This document shows, piece by piece, positions 47,247-56,991 of a DNA stretch of 64,000 nt. Position numbers and translations under genes: made by a program. Each line of letters opens with the position of its first letter. Position 1 is the stretch's first letter. This DNA is from Motiliproteus sp965230735. GTDB taxonomy: Bacteria > Pseudomonadota > Gammaproteobacteria > Pseudomonadales > Balneatricaceae. Under the pieces are notes generated by a model. The model had not been told where the DNA came from, searched no databases, and saw nothing but the letters and a program-made list of their open reading frames with translations. Location: the NCBI RefSeq assembly GCF_965230735.1, contig NZ_OZ246016.1, positions 62,001 through 126,000 on the forward strand, written 5' to 3'.

Positions 47247-49382
47247 GTGTATATCGATGAAAAGCTCAATTCCCTTTCCACTTCTCTAAACACAGAATCT
47301 TTCAACATCCTTAAAGAGTATGCAGGTAATAGGACTCAAGCTGGAAGACTAAGAATAGCCCATGTTCTGGTAACGTACATTGGACTACTGGAATCTCCTC
47401 TCAGAAACAATGACAGTGCAGAATTAACAAGGGCTTTTGTTTATATCCGCTCCCATCTATGCCAAAACTACACCAAAGAGGTGGTTCAACAGAAACTCTG
47501 TGAACTTTACAATCTAGCAACACTGTTAAGTGAAAATGGACTAATCTCTGGTGAACTTCTCCTACCAGACAAACCCAGATGCCTTTCGACGCACAAAGCA
47601 TACAAAGAGCAGACAATACCTGCCGACCACCTAAAAAAGATAAAACGTACAAACCTCAGCGCAGATGAAGAATTTGACAATACGCTATCAAGAGCCTGTT
47701 CAGAGGCAATAGCAAAGAGACTAAAAGAACACGTCTACAACTTCAAAATTGTAAAGCATCATAGAAATCCGCTAACCAACTTTTTAAATTTTGCACACGC
47801 CGAACACCCAAGATGGTATGAACACCCGAAAGTAATCGAAGGGACATTACTCAAATTCAGGAACAACCTGCTAAGCGAGGTCTCTAGAAATTCAGCTTAT
47901 GGCAAATTTCAGAATGTAAAGAATGCTATTAACGTACTGATACAACATAAGCTTATCTCCAACGAAACCGACTCTCCATCCAACCTGCGACGATGTACTA
48001 AAACTCAAAAGATGAGGATAGATAACCCTCTTTTATGCGCTACGGATATTTATGATGACAGGCAAGAGAGTCTATTTAGAAACACTCATGACTTTATACT
48101 TGAGATCGCAACAGAGATTGAATCTAACTTAAGCATCTTACTTGAAGAAGCGAGAAGTATTGTCCACAAAGGCTATGAAAAATTTGCTAATCGAGAACAG
48201 ATAATCGCAAGAAGCGATAAATCTGAATTTCTCAAACGCTCTGATTTGCGAGTAGAGGAATACGATGTTCTAAATCGCTCCATAACGAGAAATCCGTTTA
48301 GCAGATGCAGACCAAATCGATCTGACAATTTAGTCGCCTACTTCGATCACTTCTATGACTGCTACATAGATGGAGCAGCGAAACATGACGTAAGCGATAT
48401 TCGCTTCAATGAAGAAGTAAGAGAACGTCTTGGGTTAACTACACTGGTCGCTTCGGCAATGCAGCTCGTAATTGTTGAAGAATTGGGAATAAATCCTTAC
48501 CAGCTTTACAACATAAAAGTCTCTTCAGATGGCCACGGGCATGAATTTGTCCAAGTCACAGATAATGGTTCGGTAAGATTGAGAGCTTTAAAGCTCAGAG
48601 CCAGGCACGCCAAAACAAGAAACGCGCCTGGATCACTTGAGAGTCTCAAAGATATCCCTGAACAGAAAATCAATGCAGCCACCTGCCTAAAAATGGCCCT
48701 TGAAATGACAGAGAGAGTAAGGGCACAGACAAAACAAGATGAGCTTTGGCTGTGCACATCAAAAGGGGCTCCAAAAAAACCTGTCCCCGAAAGCTTTCAG
48801 GGTTCCTTTAAAAAAATAAGAACGGAAGCGGCTAAAAAAAATGGGCAATTAAGAACTGCAACACTAAAAAAAGTTCGCACATCAAAAGGGGTTTGGATCT
48901 ATCTAGACTCTAGGGGAGACTCCCTGAAGACAGCTAGTTACTTTGGAAACACTGTAAAAACGACTCTTGCAAGGTATATACCTGAACACCTTACAGAATT
49001 AGTGTTTCGGATGAAAATCAGATCTTTTCAAAACCTCCTTTTATTCATGGCTGTAGCACATGATGAATCTCCAGCAGAATCGCTTTCATTAACCAGTGAT
49101 AATTTTAAATCCCAACTAAAGCAAGCTTTTGAAAATCCAGATATGGGCGGGAGGCTTTATGAGAAATTTAAATCTACAGACAAGCCTGAAGATGAGACCA
49201 AGTACTTTTGCGTTTCAATTAAAAACATAATGTTAGCTCTTAAATATGCTAGAGAAGGTGAAGATAAAAGCCTTAAAGAGGACTGCCTAGCGGCTATTAC
49301 AAAAATTTCTGAGGGGCCAGTAATCATGAAACAACTTCTTAGGCAGGCTGAAAAGAAAATAAACAATTTTGTGGGAGAATAA
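47247..49382 (+). CDS. Large degenerate tyrosine-recombinase-like protein
   Basis: 711 residues, GTG start 6 bp after AGGGG. The C-terminal third shows the general layout of a tyrosine recombinase but without most catalytic residues: a helix in the place of box I (MQLVIVEELGINPYQLYNIKV, no Arg at the key position), then LRTATLKKVRTS in place of the H-x-x-R box, then YFGNTVKTTLARYI in place of G-H-x-x...Y, where a Tyr remains but His is Asn. The N-terminal half is helical and without a known domain. It is probably an accessory or structural partner of the two following recombinases. The next gene starts 1 bp after its stop. Confidence 0.7.
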   Translation: MYIDEKLNSLSTSLNTESFNILKEYAGNRTQAGRLRIAHVLVTYIGLLESPLRNNDSAELTRAFVYIRSHLCQNYTKEVVQQKLCELYNLATLLSENGLISGELLLPDKPRCLSTHKAYKEQTIPADHLKKIKRTNLSADEEFDNTLSRACSEAIAKRLKEHVYNFKIVKHHRNPLTNFLNFAHAEHPRWYEHPKVIEGTLLKFRNNLLSEVSRNSAYGKFQNVKNAINVLIQHKLISNETDSPSNLRRCTKTQKMRIDNPLLCATDIYDDRQESLFRNTHDFILEIATEIESNLSILLEEARSIVHKGYEKFANREQIIARSDKSEFLKRSDLRVEEYDVLNRSITRNPFSRCRPNRSDNLVAYFDHFYDCYIDGAAKHDVSDIRFNEEVRERLGLTTLVASAMQLVIVEELGINPYQLYNIKVSSDGHGHEFVQVTDNGSVRLRALKLRARHAKTRNAPGSLESLKDIPEQKINAATCLKMALEMTERVRAQTKQDELWLCTSKGAPKKPVPESFQGSFKKIRTEAAKKNGQLRTATLKKVRTSKGVWIYLDSRGDSLKTASYFGNTVKTTLARYIPEHLTELVFRMKIRSFQNLLLFMAVAHDESPAESLSLTSDNFKSQLKQAFENPDMGGRLYEKFKSTDKPEDETKYFCVSIKNIMLALKYAREGEDKSLKEDCLAAITKISEGPVIMKQLLRQAEKKINNFVGE

Positions 49383-49383
49383 A

Positions 49384-51381
49384 ATGGAACATTCAGGATT
49401 ATCCCCCCATAAAGAACGACATGACCCTAGCAAGATTGCAGAGATAAATGAAAGGGACTGTTACCCCAAGCCAAGCTGGATGCTTAATAGTAAAGTTTCC
49501 GATAACGTTTGGATACTAAGTAAAACAGGGCTAGAACTAGACTACAACGAAAATCACGATTATGGGGCAAAACTATCTTTCTCGAAGGCTATATCTAGCA
49601 CAGAGCTACTGACAGATAAAGCAAACCAGCCACTACTAAAAGACATAAGGGATAGCCTTCTATACTTAGATCTCAAAGGAAATATAACCAGACCTGAACG
49701 CATTGCGAACATACTAAACACTGTGTGTTACTTAATACTCCATGCAAACGAGATACAAAATAAAAACAACCAGAAGCCAATAAGAAGCCTAGCCGAAATC
49801 AGTTTTGAACACCTTAAAGACTACTTATTATCATTTGAAGTTGAAAGAACTGTCTTTGATGAGAGCCTTGAATTTATATTAAGTCGCTGGAAATCAAAGC
49901 CTGAGATTAACTGGATATTATTGAAAAAATCAGACTCACTTACAACCAGAAAGTTTTTGACTCTAAAAAACAAGCTATCAAAATACTTAGATGAACATCA
50001 TGAAGACTTTAACCATCCTAGCGGATACAAAAGACACTACGCCAATGCATGTACTCATGCCTTTGATCTGGATTTTGATTTAGCACCAAAATTTAAAACT
50101 ATATCGAACGAATTATCCAAGCTTCAAGCTCTTTTCATCGCTCGCCCCGCTCAAAAATACAAGTTCAAACATTCATCAATGGATCTTTTTGATAACGGCA
50201 ATACTCTCTTTGATAGAATGATTGAGCCGAATAAAACACCTCTAATCCCTGCACAAACAACTCTACATACGATATCAGCTTCACTTCAATTTTGTCGCAC
50301 CTATGGAGAGTCTATCAGAGAATACTTTTCTGATTTAAGTAAAGCAGAAAAGGAGCTAATCAATGCTCAAGGCTCTACAGCTTCGCTTGAATCTATTAAT
50401 GAGTTCAAACGCATTGCTTATGAAAACACACCCATACCAAGTACCCTAAAGGATCTAAATATCACTTCTTGGGGTTATGAATTTTACCATGACGTAACAG
50501 AAATAGATTTTAATAATGGAATCACCTTCGAAACAGCAGCTAAGCTTTACACCGCATCTATTTGGATACTTATCTGCAGCTTTACCTCTGCAAGAGCCAA
50601 ATCACTCTTAACTCTAAGGCGCGACTGCTTTAAACAATCCCCAATAGATGGGTTGTTTGATCTAGTTTTACGGATACCCAAAAGCTCTGAGAGATGGGAA
50701 TTAGAAGAGGCTCAAAGACCAATACCAGATCTGATATATGACTATGGGCTTGAGTTCGCTGCATTTATCAACGTTCTCGAAGAAAGGCGTAATTTAGTAA
50801 CTTATGATGATGATTCTTTTCTTTTTGGCCAATGTCTAAGAACCCGATCAATTTCAGCATCTCCCGTTAGCAAGATAGAAGTAACAATCCATAAAAAGCC
50901 ATTAAGTGACGATCACATGAACGCCTGTTTAGACTTATTTATGGATTGGATTAACTCACCTTTGACTGATGGTAAACGGTGGTATCCAAGAACACACCAA
51001 TTCAGACGGTTCTTTGCAGTTCTATATTTCAATTTTTCTCATGAAGAGGGACTGGACGAACTATCTTGGTTTATGGGTCATTCTAACTTAAACGAGACAT
51101 TCCATTATGCCGAATTAGCTCCAACTGATGAATGGATCGAAGAAGCAGAAATTACAATTGCCAATATAGGAGCCTCATTACATAAAAAAGTCAACGCAGA
51201 TGAAAGTATCTGCTCAATAGTAGAGCAAGCGAGAAAAGCATCTAAAATATCGACCATAATAGAGCCTCTTGTTAAGAAGCTAATTGCTGAGCACAAAGAA
51301 AAAACGAACCAAAGTGTTCGTTTTTGCAAAATTGATGGCGAAGATGTTTTCTTTTATTTCTCAGATAAGGAGGAAAATTAA
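49384..51381 (+). CDS. Tyrosine recombinase (large type)
   Basis: 665 residues with a full set of catalytic positions in the C-terminal half: Arg in SARAKSLLTLR (box I), Lys in IPKSSERWE, HQFRRFF (H-x-x-R), His in FMGHSNLNETF and Tyr in FHYAELAP. I chose ATG 49384, with GGGAG 6 bp upstream inside the end of the preceding gene; a TTG at 49369 is in frame but weaker. Its size and position resemble TnpB of Tn554-like elements and the integrases of other multi-recombinase islands. Confidence 0.85.
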   Translation: MEHSGLSPHKERHDPSKIAEINERDCYPKPSWMLNSKVSDNVWILSKTGLELDYNENHDYGAKLSFSKAISSTELLTDKANQPLLKDIRDSLLYLDLKGNITRPERIANILNTVCYLILHANEIQNKNNQKPIRSLAEISFEHLKDYLLSFEVERTVFDESLEFILSRWKSKPEINWILLKKSDSLTTRKFLTLKNKLSKYLDEHHEDFNHPSGYKRHYANACTHAFDLDFDLAPKFKTISNELSKLQALFIARPAQKYKFKHSSMDLFDNGNTLFDRMIEPNKTPLIPAQTTLHTISASLQFCRTYGESIREYFSDLSKAEKELINAQGSTASLESINEFKRIAYENTPIPSTLKDLNITSWGYEFYHDVTEIDFNNGITFETAAKLYTASIWILICSFTSARAKSLLTLRRDCFKQSPIDGLFDLVLRIPKSSERWELEEAQRPIPDLIYDYGLEFAAFINVLEERRNLVTYDDDSFLFGQCLRTRSISASPVSKIEVTIHKKPLSDDHMNACLDLFMDWINSPLTDGKRWYPRTHQFRRFFAVLYFNFSHEEGLDELSWFMGHSNLNETFHYAELAPTDEWIEEAEITIANIGASLHKKVNADESICSIVEQARKASKISTIIEPLVKKLIAEHKEKTNQSVRFCKIDGEDVFFYFSDKEEN

Positions 51382-51383
51382 CT

Positions 51384-51911
51384 ATGTCTCAATATAAACC
51401 TGGAGAAACATCAGAGGCGGTTATAAAAAAGAAAAATGCTATTACTAAGTCAATATTAAAAAAAGCTGAACTCATAGACAACATAGAATCTATCGATGAC
51501 ATCTACTCCACCCTGAATATAAAAGGAAACACTATTTCAGAGGCCGCAGTTCTTCAATGGAATGATGATAATTTAGGAATCGTCAAATGCTCTTGGAATA
51601 CAGCGCGTACCGAGCACAATGCCAAAGCGCATGCTCGTCTACTAAAGGCACTGATCAAAGTAAACAAGAGACTTTCTACAAATCAAAAAGAAATCATCAG
51701 TAATCGCCTGTACAAATCAAATGAAAAGATTTCTATACAACTGCGCCAAGAAAACGAAGACCTGAAAAGAGCTTTAGCTGAAGTATATCGCGCTTACATG
51801 CAACTAGTTGAAAGGTTCCGTGAAGATCAAGAAATAAATGATGCAATTAGACAATTAATCCTAGACCAAGCACAAATACTTGGCCAGCAACGTGTTTGGG
51901 AAGTTAAGTAA
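51384..51911 (+). CDS. Small coiled-coil protein of recombination operon
   Basis: 175 residues, Lys/Glu-rich and helical, with a coiled coil at about 115-160 (RQENEDLKRALAEVYRAYMQLVERF). ATG follows AAGGAGGAAAATTA. The stop overlaps the next start (TAATG). It occupies the place that the small TnpC-type or GmtX-type accessory protein holds in related elements; the relationship is inferred from size and context only. Confidence 0.72.
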   Translation: MSQYKPGETSEAVIKKKNAITKSILKKAELIDNIESIDDIYSTLNIKGNTISEAAVLQWNDDNLGIVKCSWNTARTEHNAKAHARLLKALIKVNKRLSTNQKEIISNRLYKSNEKISIQLRQENEDLKRALAEVYRAYMQLVERFREDQEINDAIRQLILDQAQILGQQRVWEVK

Positions 51912-53275
51912 TGTCAAAAGTAGTCATTGCTAGTCAACCTAACCTTGGCAATATTTTAACGAGTAGCCGCCCTAATGATCAGCACAACTGCAAGCTCCCA
52001 ATGATCTTAAAAGAAGACGGTAGTTTTGATTGGAATGCTAACTCGTTTCTTACAAACAGCGGAGGAGGTGCAAGTACATACAATATAAAGCCTCTTGCTA
52101 ACACAGTTATTAAAAAAGCATATAGCTTAAATCTATTTTGTTCATTTCTAGAGCTAGAAGCTAGTGATATTGCTGAAGTAGATGACAGCACTCTCTATCT
52201 TTTTGTTGACCATCTGAAAGACAGAGGCGTTAACGACGATACTATTACAAAGCATGTCAGGCTGGCTATTGAGTACATAGCCTATATTTCTGCCATACAA
52301 CCAGAGATAAGACTCGCTTGCTGTGATAACAAAGACGCAGGGGATTATAGAGTCCACTACACTACGAAATTTTTCAAAAAAGGTAATATCGAAATATCCT
52401 TTTTAGATCATAGCTGCTTACAGGGACTAATTCATATAAGCACAGATGTAGAGTACATTCGTGACTATCAATTAGAAATGTGGCTTGATGCTATTAATTG
52501 CACCACCTACCATCCAGATGTAGATGATTTCCTTCTTAGTAGATGGCAAGCATTCACTACGCTACTTGATATAACTGGTTCTAGAATTAGTGAAGTACAC
52601 CAAATCACTAGGTCAATGATTAAGGAGGCAGCAAAAGGCCTTCTTAGTAGCAATAAGAATCCAGTAATAAGAAACATTCCCATTTCAAAAGGTAAATACA
52701 AAGGAAAGCATCGAGAAGTTGTAACAACAAAGGAAGATATTCAGGTTCTACTTTGGCACATTCAGATTGTAGAGAGCATGTTTCCTGATATCAGCCATGA
52801 TGCAATTTTCGTGGACTCTAGAAGTGGCAAAGCCATCAAGTCCAGTTACCTAAAGAACTATGCAAAAAAAGTCATCAATGGAAGTAAATACTGTCGCGAC
52901 CTTAGACACCTCAGCAATCACTCTTTCCGCCATAGATTCATCACTCTAACTGTAGCAAAAGCTATTAAAAAAATAGCAGATTCTGGAAGCTTCCATAACA
53001 TATTGACGGTTGCTGCAAATGCATGCCGAAAGATCACTATGCACGCATCTAACGACACTTTATCGTCCTACATCCACCTTGCAAGTGAGATGAATCAACC
53101 AGATGGACCATCGGAAGATAGCCAGATGCCCACCCAGATTAAAGTTAGACTTAAGCGCATGCTAAAAATTGCAAACGACCTTACCTCTGATGAGATAGAT
53201 AGAAATGAGGCGCTGGATTCTATACTAACTACACTTTCAGAACTTCGAAGGATTTCTATACTAAACACCGAGTAA
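51911..53275 (+). CDS. Tyrosine recombinase (phage-integrase family)
   Basis: 454 residues. Full catalytic set: Arg in ITGSRISEVHQ, Lys near SKGKYKGKHREV, H-x-x-R in NHSFRHRF, His in MHASNDT and Tyr in SSYIHLASE. A SAM-like N-terminal DNA-binding region is present. It is the last of four genes that abut or overlap. Together they should form the element's integration and excision apparatus. Confidence 0.9.
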   Translation: MSKVVIASQPNLGNILTSSRPNDQHNCKLPMILKEDGSFDWNANSFLTNSGGGASTYNIKPLANTVIKKAYSLNLFCSFLELEASDIAEVDDSTLYLFVDHLKDRGVNDDTITKHVRLAIEYIAYISAIQPEIRLACCDNKDAGDYRVHYTTKFFKKGNIEISFLDHSCLQGLIHISTDVEYIRDYQLEMWLDAINCTTYHPDVDDFLLSRWQAFTTLLDITGSRISEVHQITRSMIKEAAKGLLSSNKNPVIRNIPISKGKYKGKHREVVTTKEDIQVLLWHIQIVESMFPDISHDAIFVDSRSGKAIKSSYLKNYAKKVINGSKYCRDLRHLSNHSFRHRFITLTVAKAIKKIADSGSFHNILTVAANACRKITMHASNDTLSSYIHLASEMNQPDGPSEDSQMPTQIKVRLKRMLKIANDLTSDEIDRNEALDSILTTLSELRRISILNTE

Positions 53276-53539
53276 TAGATATTACTCGGACATAAGGGTT
53301 GTGTATTGGCTGCTATTCTCTCCCTAATGACTTCGATTTTCCTGTGTCGAAAGGTGCGAGCAACTTAGATGATTACAGCTGCATCTGACTTATTACATTA
53401 AAGTTGTAATGTGTTAACGGGTAGTAAGAAAAGAGTAAAATCCACTAAAATCATATAGATAGTCATTATTGGATTGATGGAACTGTCTTAAATGTGGATA
53501 ATCCATGTATGTAGGTAAAAGGAATTCCATACACATATC
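53276..53539. other. Promoter region of ABC-3C operon
   Basis: 264 bp without a gene. ACATTA (53395-53400) and TAATGT (53407-53412) form a short dyad. AT-rich sequence follows, suited to a promoter for the next operon. No terminator hairpin with a T run was seen after the recombinase gene. Confidence 0.45.
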
Positions 53540-54526
53540 ATGAAATATAACTATTCCGAAATTTCACATAACCAGTTTGAAGAGCTTGTTTTACAATTAT
53601 GTTTTGAGCTTTTTGGACTAGGAACTCAAAAATTCTCTGACGGGGTTGATGGCGGGCGTGATGCTCGATTTGATGGTATCGCCAATGAGCTCCCAAGCAG
53701 GAGAAATCCTTGGGAAGGATTAACAGTAATTCAGGCTAAGCATACTATTGAGTATAATAAGAAATATTCAGATAACGATTTCTTTGGAGCTGATAGTTCT
53801 GTACTAAATCAAGAAGTCTCAAAGATAAAGAAGCTGATTGCAAATGATGATATGAAAAACTATATATTATTTGCAAATAGGAAATTACCAGCGCAAAGCA
53901 ATGAAAATATATTAAATTTTTTAAGCCTGGAAACTGGACTTAATAAATCTAACTTAATGCTGGTCGGTGTTGAGTTGATGGAAAGTTGGTTGAAGGTATT
54001 CCCTAGCATTCCTGAAAAAGTTGATCTTAACGCTTTTGATATGCCCTTGAATATAGAGCCAGATGAGTTGGCTGAAGTTATTTTAAAGATAAAGTCTGAA
54101 TTAGTAAACATTGATGAATTAGTTAAAAACAAAAGAAAAACAGAAATAGATGATATAAAAAGAACCACCTTTAAAAGAAAAAATGAATTAAATAATGTTC
54201 GCGAATCCTATGCTAATATTATTGAGAAAAAGATTATTGCTTTTGACCAAATAAATGATTTTCTATCCCGCCCTGAGAACTACTTATTTCAAGAAAAATA
54301 CGAAGACTGCAAGGATGAGCTTGATGAAAGAATCAAGTCCTTCAGGAATAACGATCATGATTTTGAAAAGATTTTAGAAAACATTTATGACCTGATTATA
54401 AAAAGGGACCAAGACTGTAAAACCAATAAAAGATTAACAAAAGCCATGCTTCATTATATGTACTACATGTGTGACATAGGTGAAGTAGACTTTACAGGTG
54501 ATAGTCGTGCTGCTTACTCCAAATAA
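53540..54526 (+). CDS. ABC-3C system: restriction-endonuclease-like effector
   Basis: 328 residues. The N-terminal Mrr-type nuclease fold has QFEELVLQLCFELFG, then GVDGGRDARFDG and VIQAKHT, giving the D...QxK active site at about 32-76. The C-terminal part (about 170-328) is helical and corresponds to the C-terminal domain shared by ABC-three-component systems. Next come a short middle component and a DUF2326-type ATPase, which complete this system. Such systems are predicted by comparative genomics to be conflict or anti-invader systems. Confidence 0.82.
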   Translation: MKYNYSEISHNQFEELVLQLCFELFGLGTQKFSDGVDGGRDARFDGIANELPSRRNPWEGLTVIQAKHTIEYNKKYSDNDFFGADSSVLNQEVSKIKKLIANDDMKNYILFANRKLPAQSNENILNFLSLETGLNKSNLMLVGVELMESWLKVFPSIPEKVDLNAFDMPLNIEPDELAEVILKIKSELVNIDELVKNKRKTEIDDIKRTTFKRKNELNNVRESYANIIEKKIIAFDQINDFLSRPENYLFQEKYEDCKDELDERIKSFRNNDHDFEKILENIYDLIIKRDQDCKTNKRLTKAMLHYMYYMCDIGEVDFTGDSRAAYSK

Positions 54527-54746
54527 AAACTCGCATCCAGATCTTACTGTTATAGCAGTTTCCACATTTCTTTTAAAAAAGATTAAGTCAAAGCGGGTTG
54601 AGACATATAGTGAATTACATAGCGCCTTGAAGAAAAATAACGAAAAGTCTGCCCCTCTGATGGAGTTATCCCTAGGGTTATTGTTTATTTTGGGATTAAT
54701 TGAATATCATGAGAAGAACGACCTGATTGAGTATGTAGGAAAATGA
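54507..54746 (+). CDS. ABC-3C system middle component
   Basis: 79 residues starting MLLTPNKNSHPDL, a typical opening of ABC-3C middle components, with a winged-helix-like body. I chose GTG 54507 because AGGTG lies 6 bp upstream and because homologues begin at this residue; GTG 54498 is also possible. It overlaps the upstream gene by 20 bp and ends 4 bp into the ATPase start (ATGA overlap). Confidence 0.8.
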   Translation: MLLTPNKNSHPDLTVIAVSTFLLKKIKSKRVETYSELHSALKKNNEKSAPLMELSLGLLFILGLIEYHEKNDLIEYVGK

Positions 54747-56530
54747 AGATTTCAAAGATCTACTCGAACAAGAAGGCTGAATTTAATGATATCGAATTTA
54801 ATGAAGAATTTAATGTAGTTCTAGCCGAGATAAAAATCCCAGAAAACAGAGGTAAAGATACTCATAACCTTGGTAAAAGCAAGCTTATGGAGTTGATAGA
54901 TTATTGCCTCCTCAAAAAAAGAAGCAATGATTTTTTTCTTTTTAAATACTTTGACACCTTTAAAGATTTTGTTTTTTTCTTGGAGTTTAAGCTCAACAGT
55001 GGCGGTTACTTAACTGTAAGAAGAGCTGTTTCTAAGAACACAAAAATATCTATCAAAAGACATAAAGAAAAGCACCAAGACTATAGGTTTTCTGATGAAT
55101 CCTTCTGGGATTATTATGATATAACTATAGACAAGGCTAAATTAATTTTAGATGCTGAATTCAATCTACGTCGAATTTCTCCCTGGGATTATAGAACAGC
55201 CACGAACTATGCCTTAAGAAGCCAGAAGGATTTCGGAGATATTTTTAAGTTAAGTAATTTTCTTGGTAGACATATTTATTGGAAGCCATATCTAGGTCGC
55301 GTATTTGGATTTAATGCTGAGATCCTAGAGAGAAATTATGACTTAGCAAAAGATATTGAAACTTACGAAGATAATCTAATTTCTTTGAAAGAAGAAGTTG
55401 GGCATATATTAGGGGATGAAGAAGAGGTTCTTAACAGTCTCTTAAAAGTAAAAATTAAAGAAGCTGATGATTTTCAAGACAAAATAGATAGATTCGATTT
55501 TGACAAGGAAGATGTTGAAGCTATTAATAGACTCGTTGAGGATATAGATTCTGAGCTTTCTGATCTAAATAGTGTACGTTATTATTTGTCTTCAAATATC
55601 AAAAAGCTAAAGGACACCGTAGATAAAAGCAATATTGATTTTAGAGTTTCTCAAGCAAAAAGACTTTTTGATGAGGCAGGTGTTCTATTTGAAGGTCAAA
55701 TCGAAAAGACATATTCAGAGTTAATTGAGTTTAACGAGAAAATCACCTCGGAAAGAAAAGGTTATGTCTACAGCCGAATAGAAGAACTAGAGGAGAATTT
55801 GGAAAAGGTCAAAGCCGCATGTAAGGACCTGAATTTAGAGAGATCTAAAAAAATATCTTACCTTGGCGAAATGAATACGTTCGATAAATATAAGGAAGCT
55901 ACTGGGACGTTAATTAAACTTAGGACAGAGATTTCTGAATTACATAGAAAGCTTACACTAAGTGAAAAAATAAAAGAAGTTAACAATAAAATTAGAGAAG
56001 CCTCTACAGAAAAAGAATATATTGTTGATTGCATAAGATCAAATAGAGAAGAAATAATAAAATCAGAAGAAAGCATTTATCATGCAATAAAAGAAAACTT
56101 TCTAGATTTTGTGGAAAGTGTTTTAGATAAAATTGGCTATATATCTACTACACAAAATGGAGAAGGCAACTTAGAGTTTTATGCTGGAATTATGAGTAAC
56201 AAAGGAGAGCAGACAGGTGAAAGTGATGGTTACTCGTATAAGAAAATATTGTGCATGGGTTATGATTTAGCTGTTAACTTAGCTTATAGTGACTCACAAT
56301 TTATTAGATTTTTATACCATGATGGCGGATTAGAAACCTTAGATAACAGGAAGAAAATTGAATTTTTGAAGTATGTCAGATCCGTCACTAAGCATAGTGG
56401 AATTCAGTATATATTAACGGTTATTGATACGGACTTACCTCCCAACTTTAATTTTAAAGACTCTGAAGTGGCTGTTAGGCTACATGACGATGGCTATCAA
56501 GGGCGATTATTCAAAATGAAATCATGGTAA
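54743..56530 (+). CDS. ABC-3C system ATPase (DUF2326)
   Basis: 595 residues, SMC/Rad50-like ATPase: Walker-A-type HNLGKSKLMELI near residue 42, a long coiled coil (about 195-430; many Glu/Lys heptads such as EELEENLEKVKAACKDL) and the C-terminal DUF2326 motif (YHDGGLETLDNRKKIEFLKYV). Probably the sensor and motor of the system. It is co-translated with the middle component. Confidence 0.86.
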   Translation: MKISKIYSNKKAEFNDIEFNEEFNVVLAEIKIPENRGKDTHNLGKSKLMELIDYCLLKKRSNDFFLFKYFDTFKDFVFFLEFKLNSGGYLTVRRAVSKNTKISIKRHKEKHQDYRFSDESFWDYYDITIDKAKLILDAEFNLRRISPWDYRTATNYALRSQKDFGDIFKLSNFLGRHIYWKPYLGRVFGFNAEILERNYDLAKDIETYEDNLISLKEEVGHILGDEEEVLNSLLKVKIKEADDFQDKIDRFDFDKEDVEAINRLVEDIDSELSDLNSVRYYLSSNIKKLKDTVDKSNIDFRVSQAKRLFDEAGVLFEGQIEKTYSELIEFNEKITSERKGYVYSRIEELEENLEKVKAACKDLNLERSKKISYLGEMNTFDKYKEATGTLIKLRTEISELHRKLTLSEKIKEVNNKIREASTEKEYIVDCIRSNREEIIKSEESIYHAIKENFLDFVESVLDKIGYISTTQNGEGNLEFYAGIMSNKGEQTGESDGYSYKKILCMGYDLAVNLAYSDSQFIRFLYHDGGLETLDNRKKIEFLKYVRSVTKHSGIQYILTVIDTDLPPNFNFKDSEVAVRLHDDGYQGRLFKMKSW

Positions 56531-56625
56531 GCTTTTATATACTTTCATTAATTCTGTAAAACTTTATGTTATTCAAAAACATAATATCTGAAGTTGGATA
56601 CAACAACTAGAATAACCTTAGTAGA

Positions 56626-56657
56626 TCACAGGTCACAAATTCTTATGTGACCTGTGA
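56626..56657. terminator. Hairpin between convergent ABC-3C operon and XRE gene
   Basis: TCACAGGTCACA / TGTGACCTGTGA, a perfect 12-bp stem with an 8-nt loop, situated 95 bp after the ATPase stop and 28 bp from the XRE gene stop. It has no U run; probably a bidirectional transcription barrier. Confidence 0.6.
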
Positions 56658-56684
56658 ACTTAAAAGCTTAATATATCCCTATTT

Positions 56685-56924
56685 CTATTCGGTAGACTTC
56701 ATAATATTTATTCCTTCCATAGGATCTAGCTTTAAAGCCTCGCAATACTGATAATACTCTATAGCACTTAGTTTTCTGACCCTTTTCTCAATTTTAGTAA
56801 TAAGAGAAAAGTCTTCATCTATCAACTCTGCCATTTGGCGCACAGTTAGGCCTTGCTTCTTTCTAGATGCTATTAACCATTCAATCAGTGCAATGTACTT
56901 GGGATGATGGGCATTTTTAATCAT
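56685..56924 (-). CDS. XRE-family small helix-turn-helix regulator
   Basis: 79 residues from ATG 56924 (MIKNAHHPKY...); the helix-turn-helix is GLTVRQMAELIDEDFSLITKIEKRVRKLS. An in-frame extension to 57005 would run through the operator and promoter of the divergent gene, so I reject it. The protein probably represses the divergent gene through the palindrome at 56951-56969. Confidence 0.85.
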   Translation of the reverse strand: MIKNAHHPKYIALIEWLIASRKKQGLTVRQMAELIDEDFSLITKIEKRVRKLSAIEYYQYCEALKLDPMEGINIMKSTE

Positions 56925-56969
56925 TGAACATATATATGGGCATGCTACAATGTTGCGAAAATCGCAACA
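56924..56969 (+). promoter_or_regulatory. Promoter plus 19-bp operator of divergent gene
   Basis: TTGAAC (56924-56929), a 16-nt spacer and TACAAT (56946-56951) with an extended -10 (TGC before it). The expected start of transcription is near 56958, inside TGTTGCGA-AAA-TCGCAACA (56951-56969), a perfect 8+3+8 palindrome. This is the arrangement of a classic repressor site over a promoter. Confidence 0.8.
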
Positions 56970-56991
56970 AAATTTCATGATTGGAATCCTA

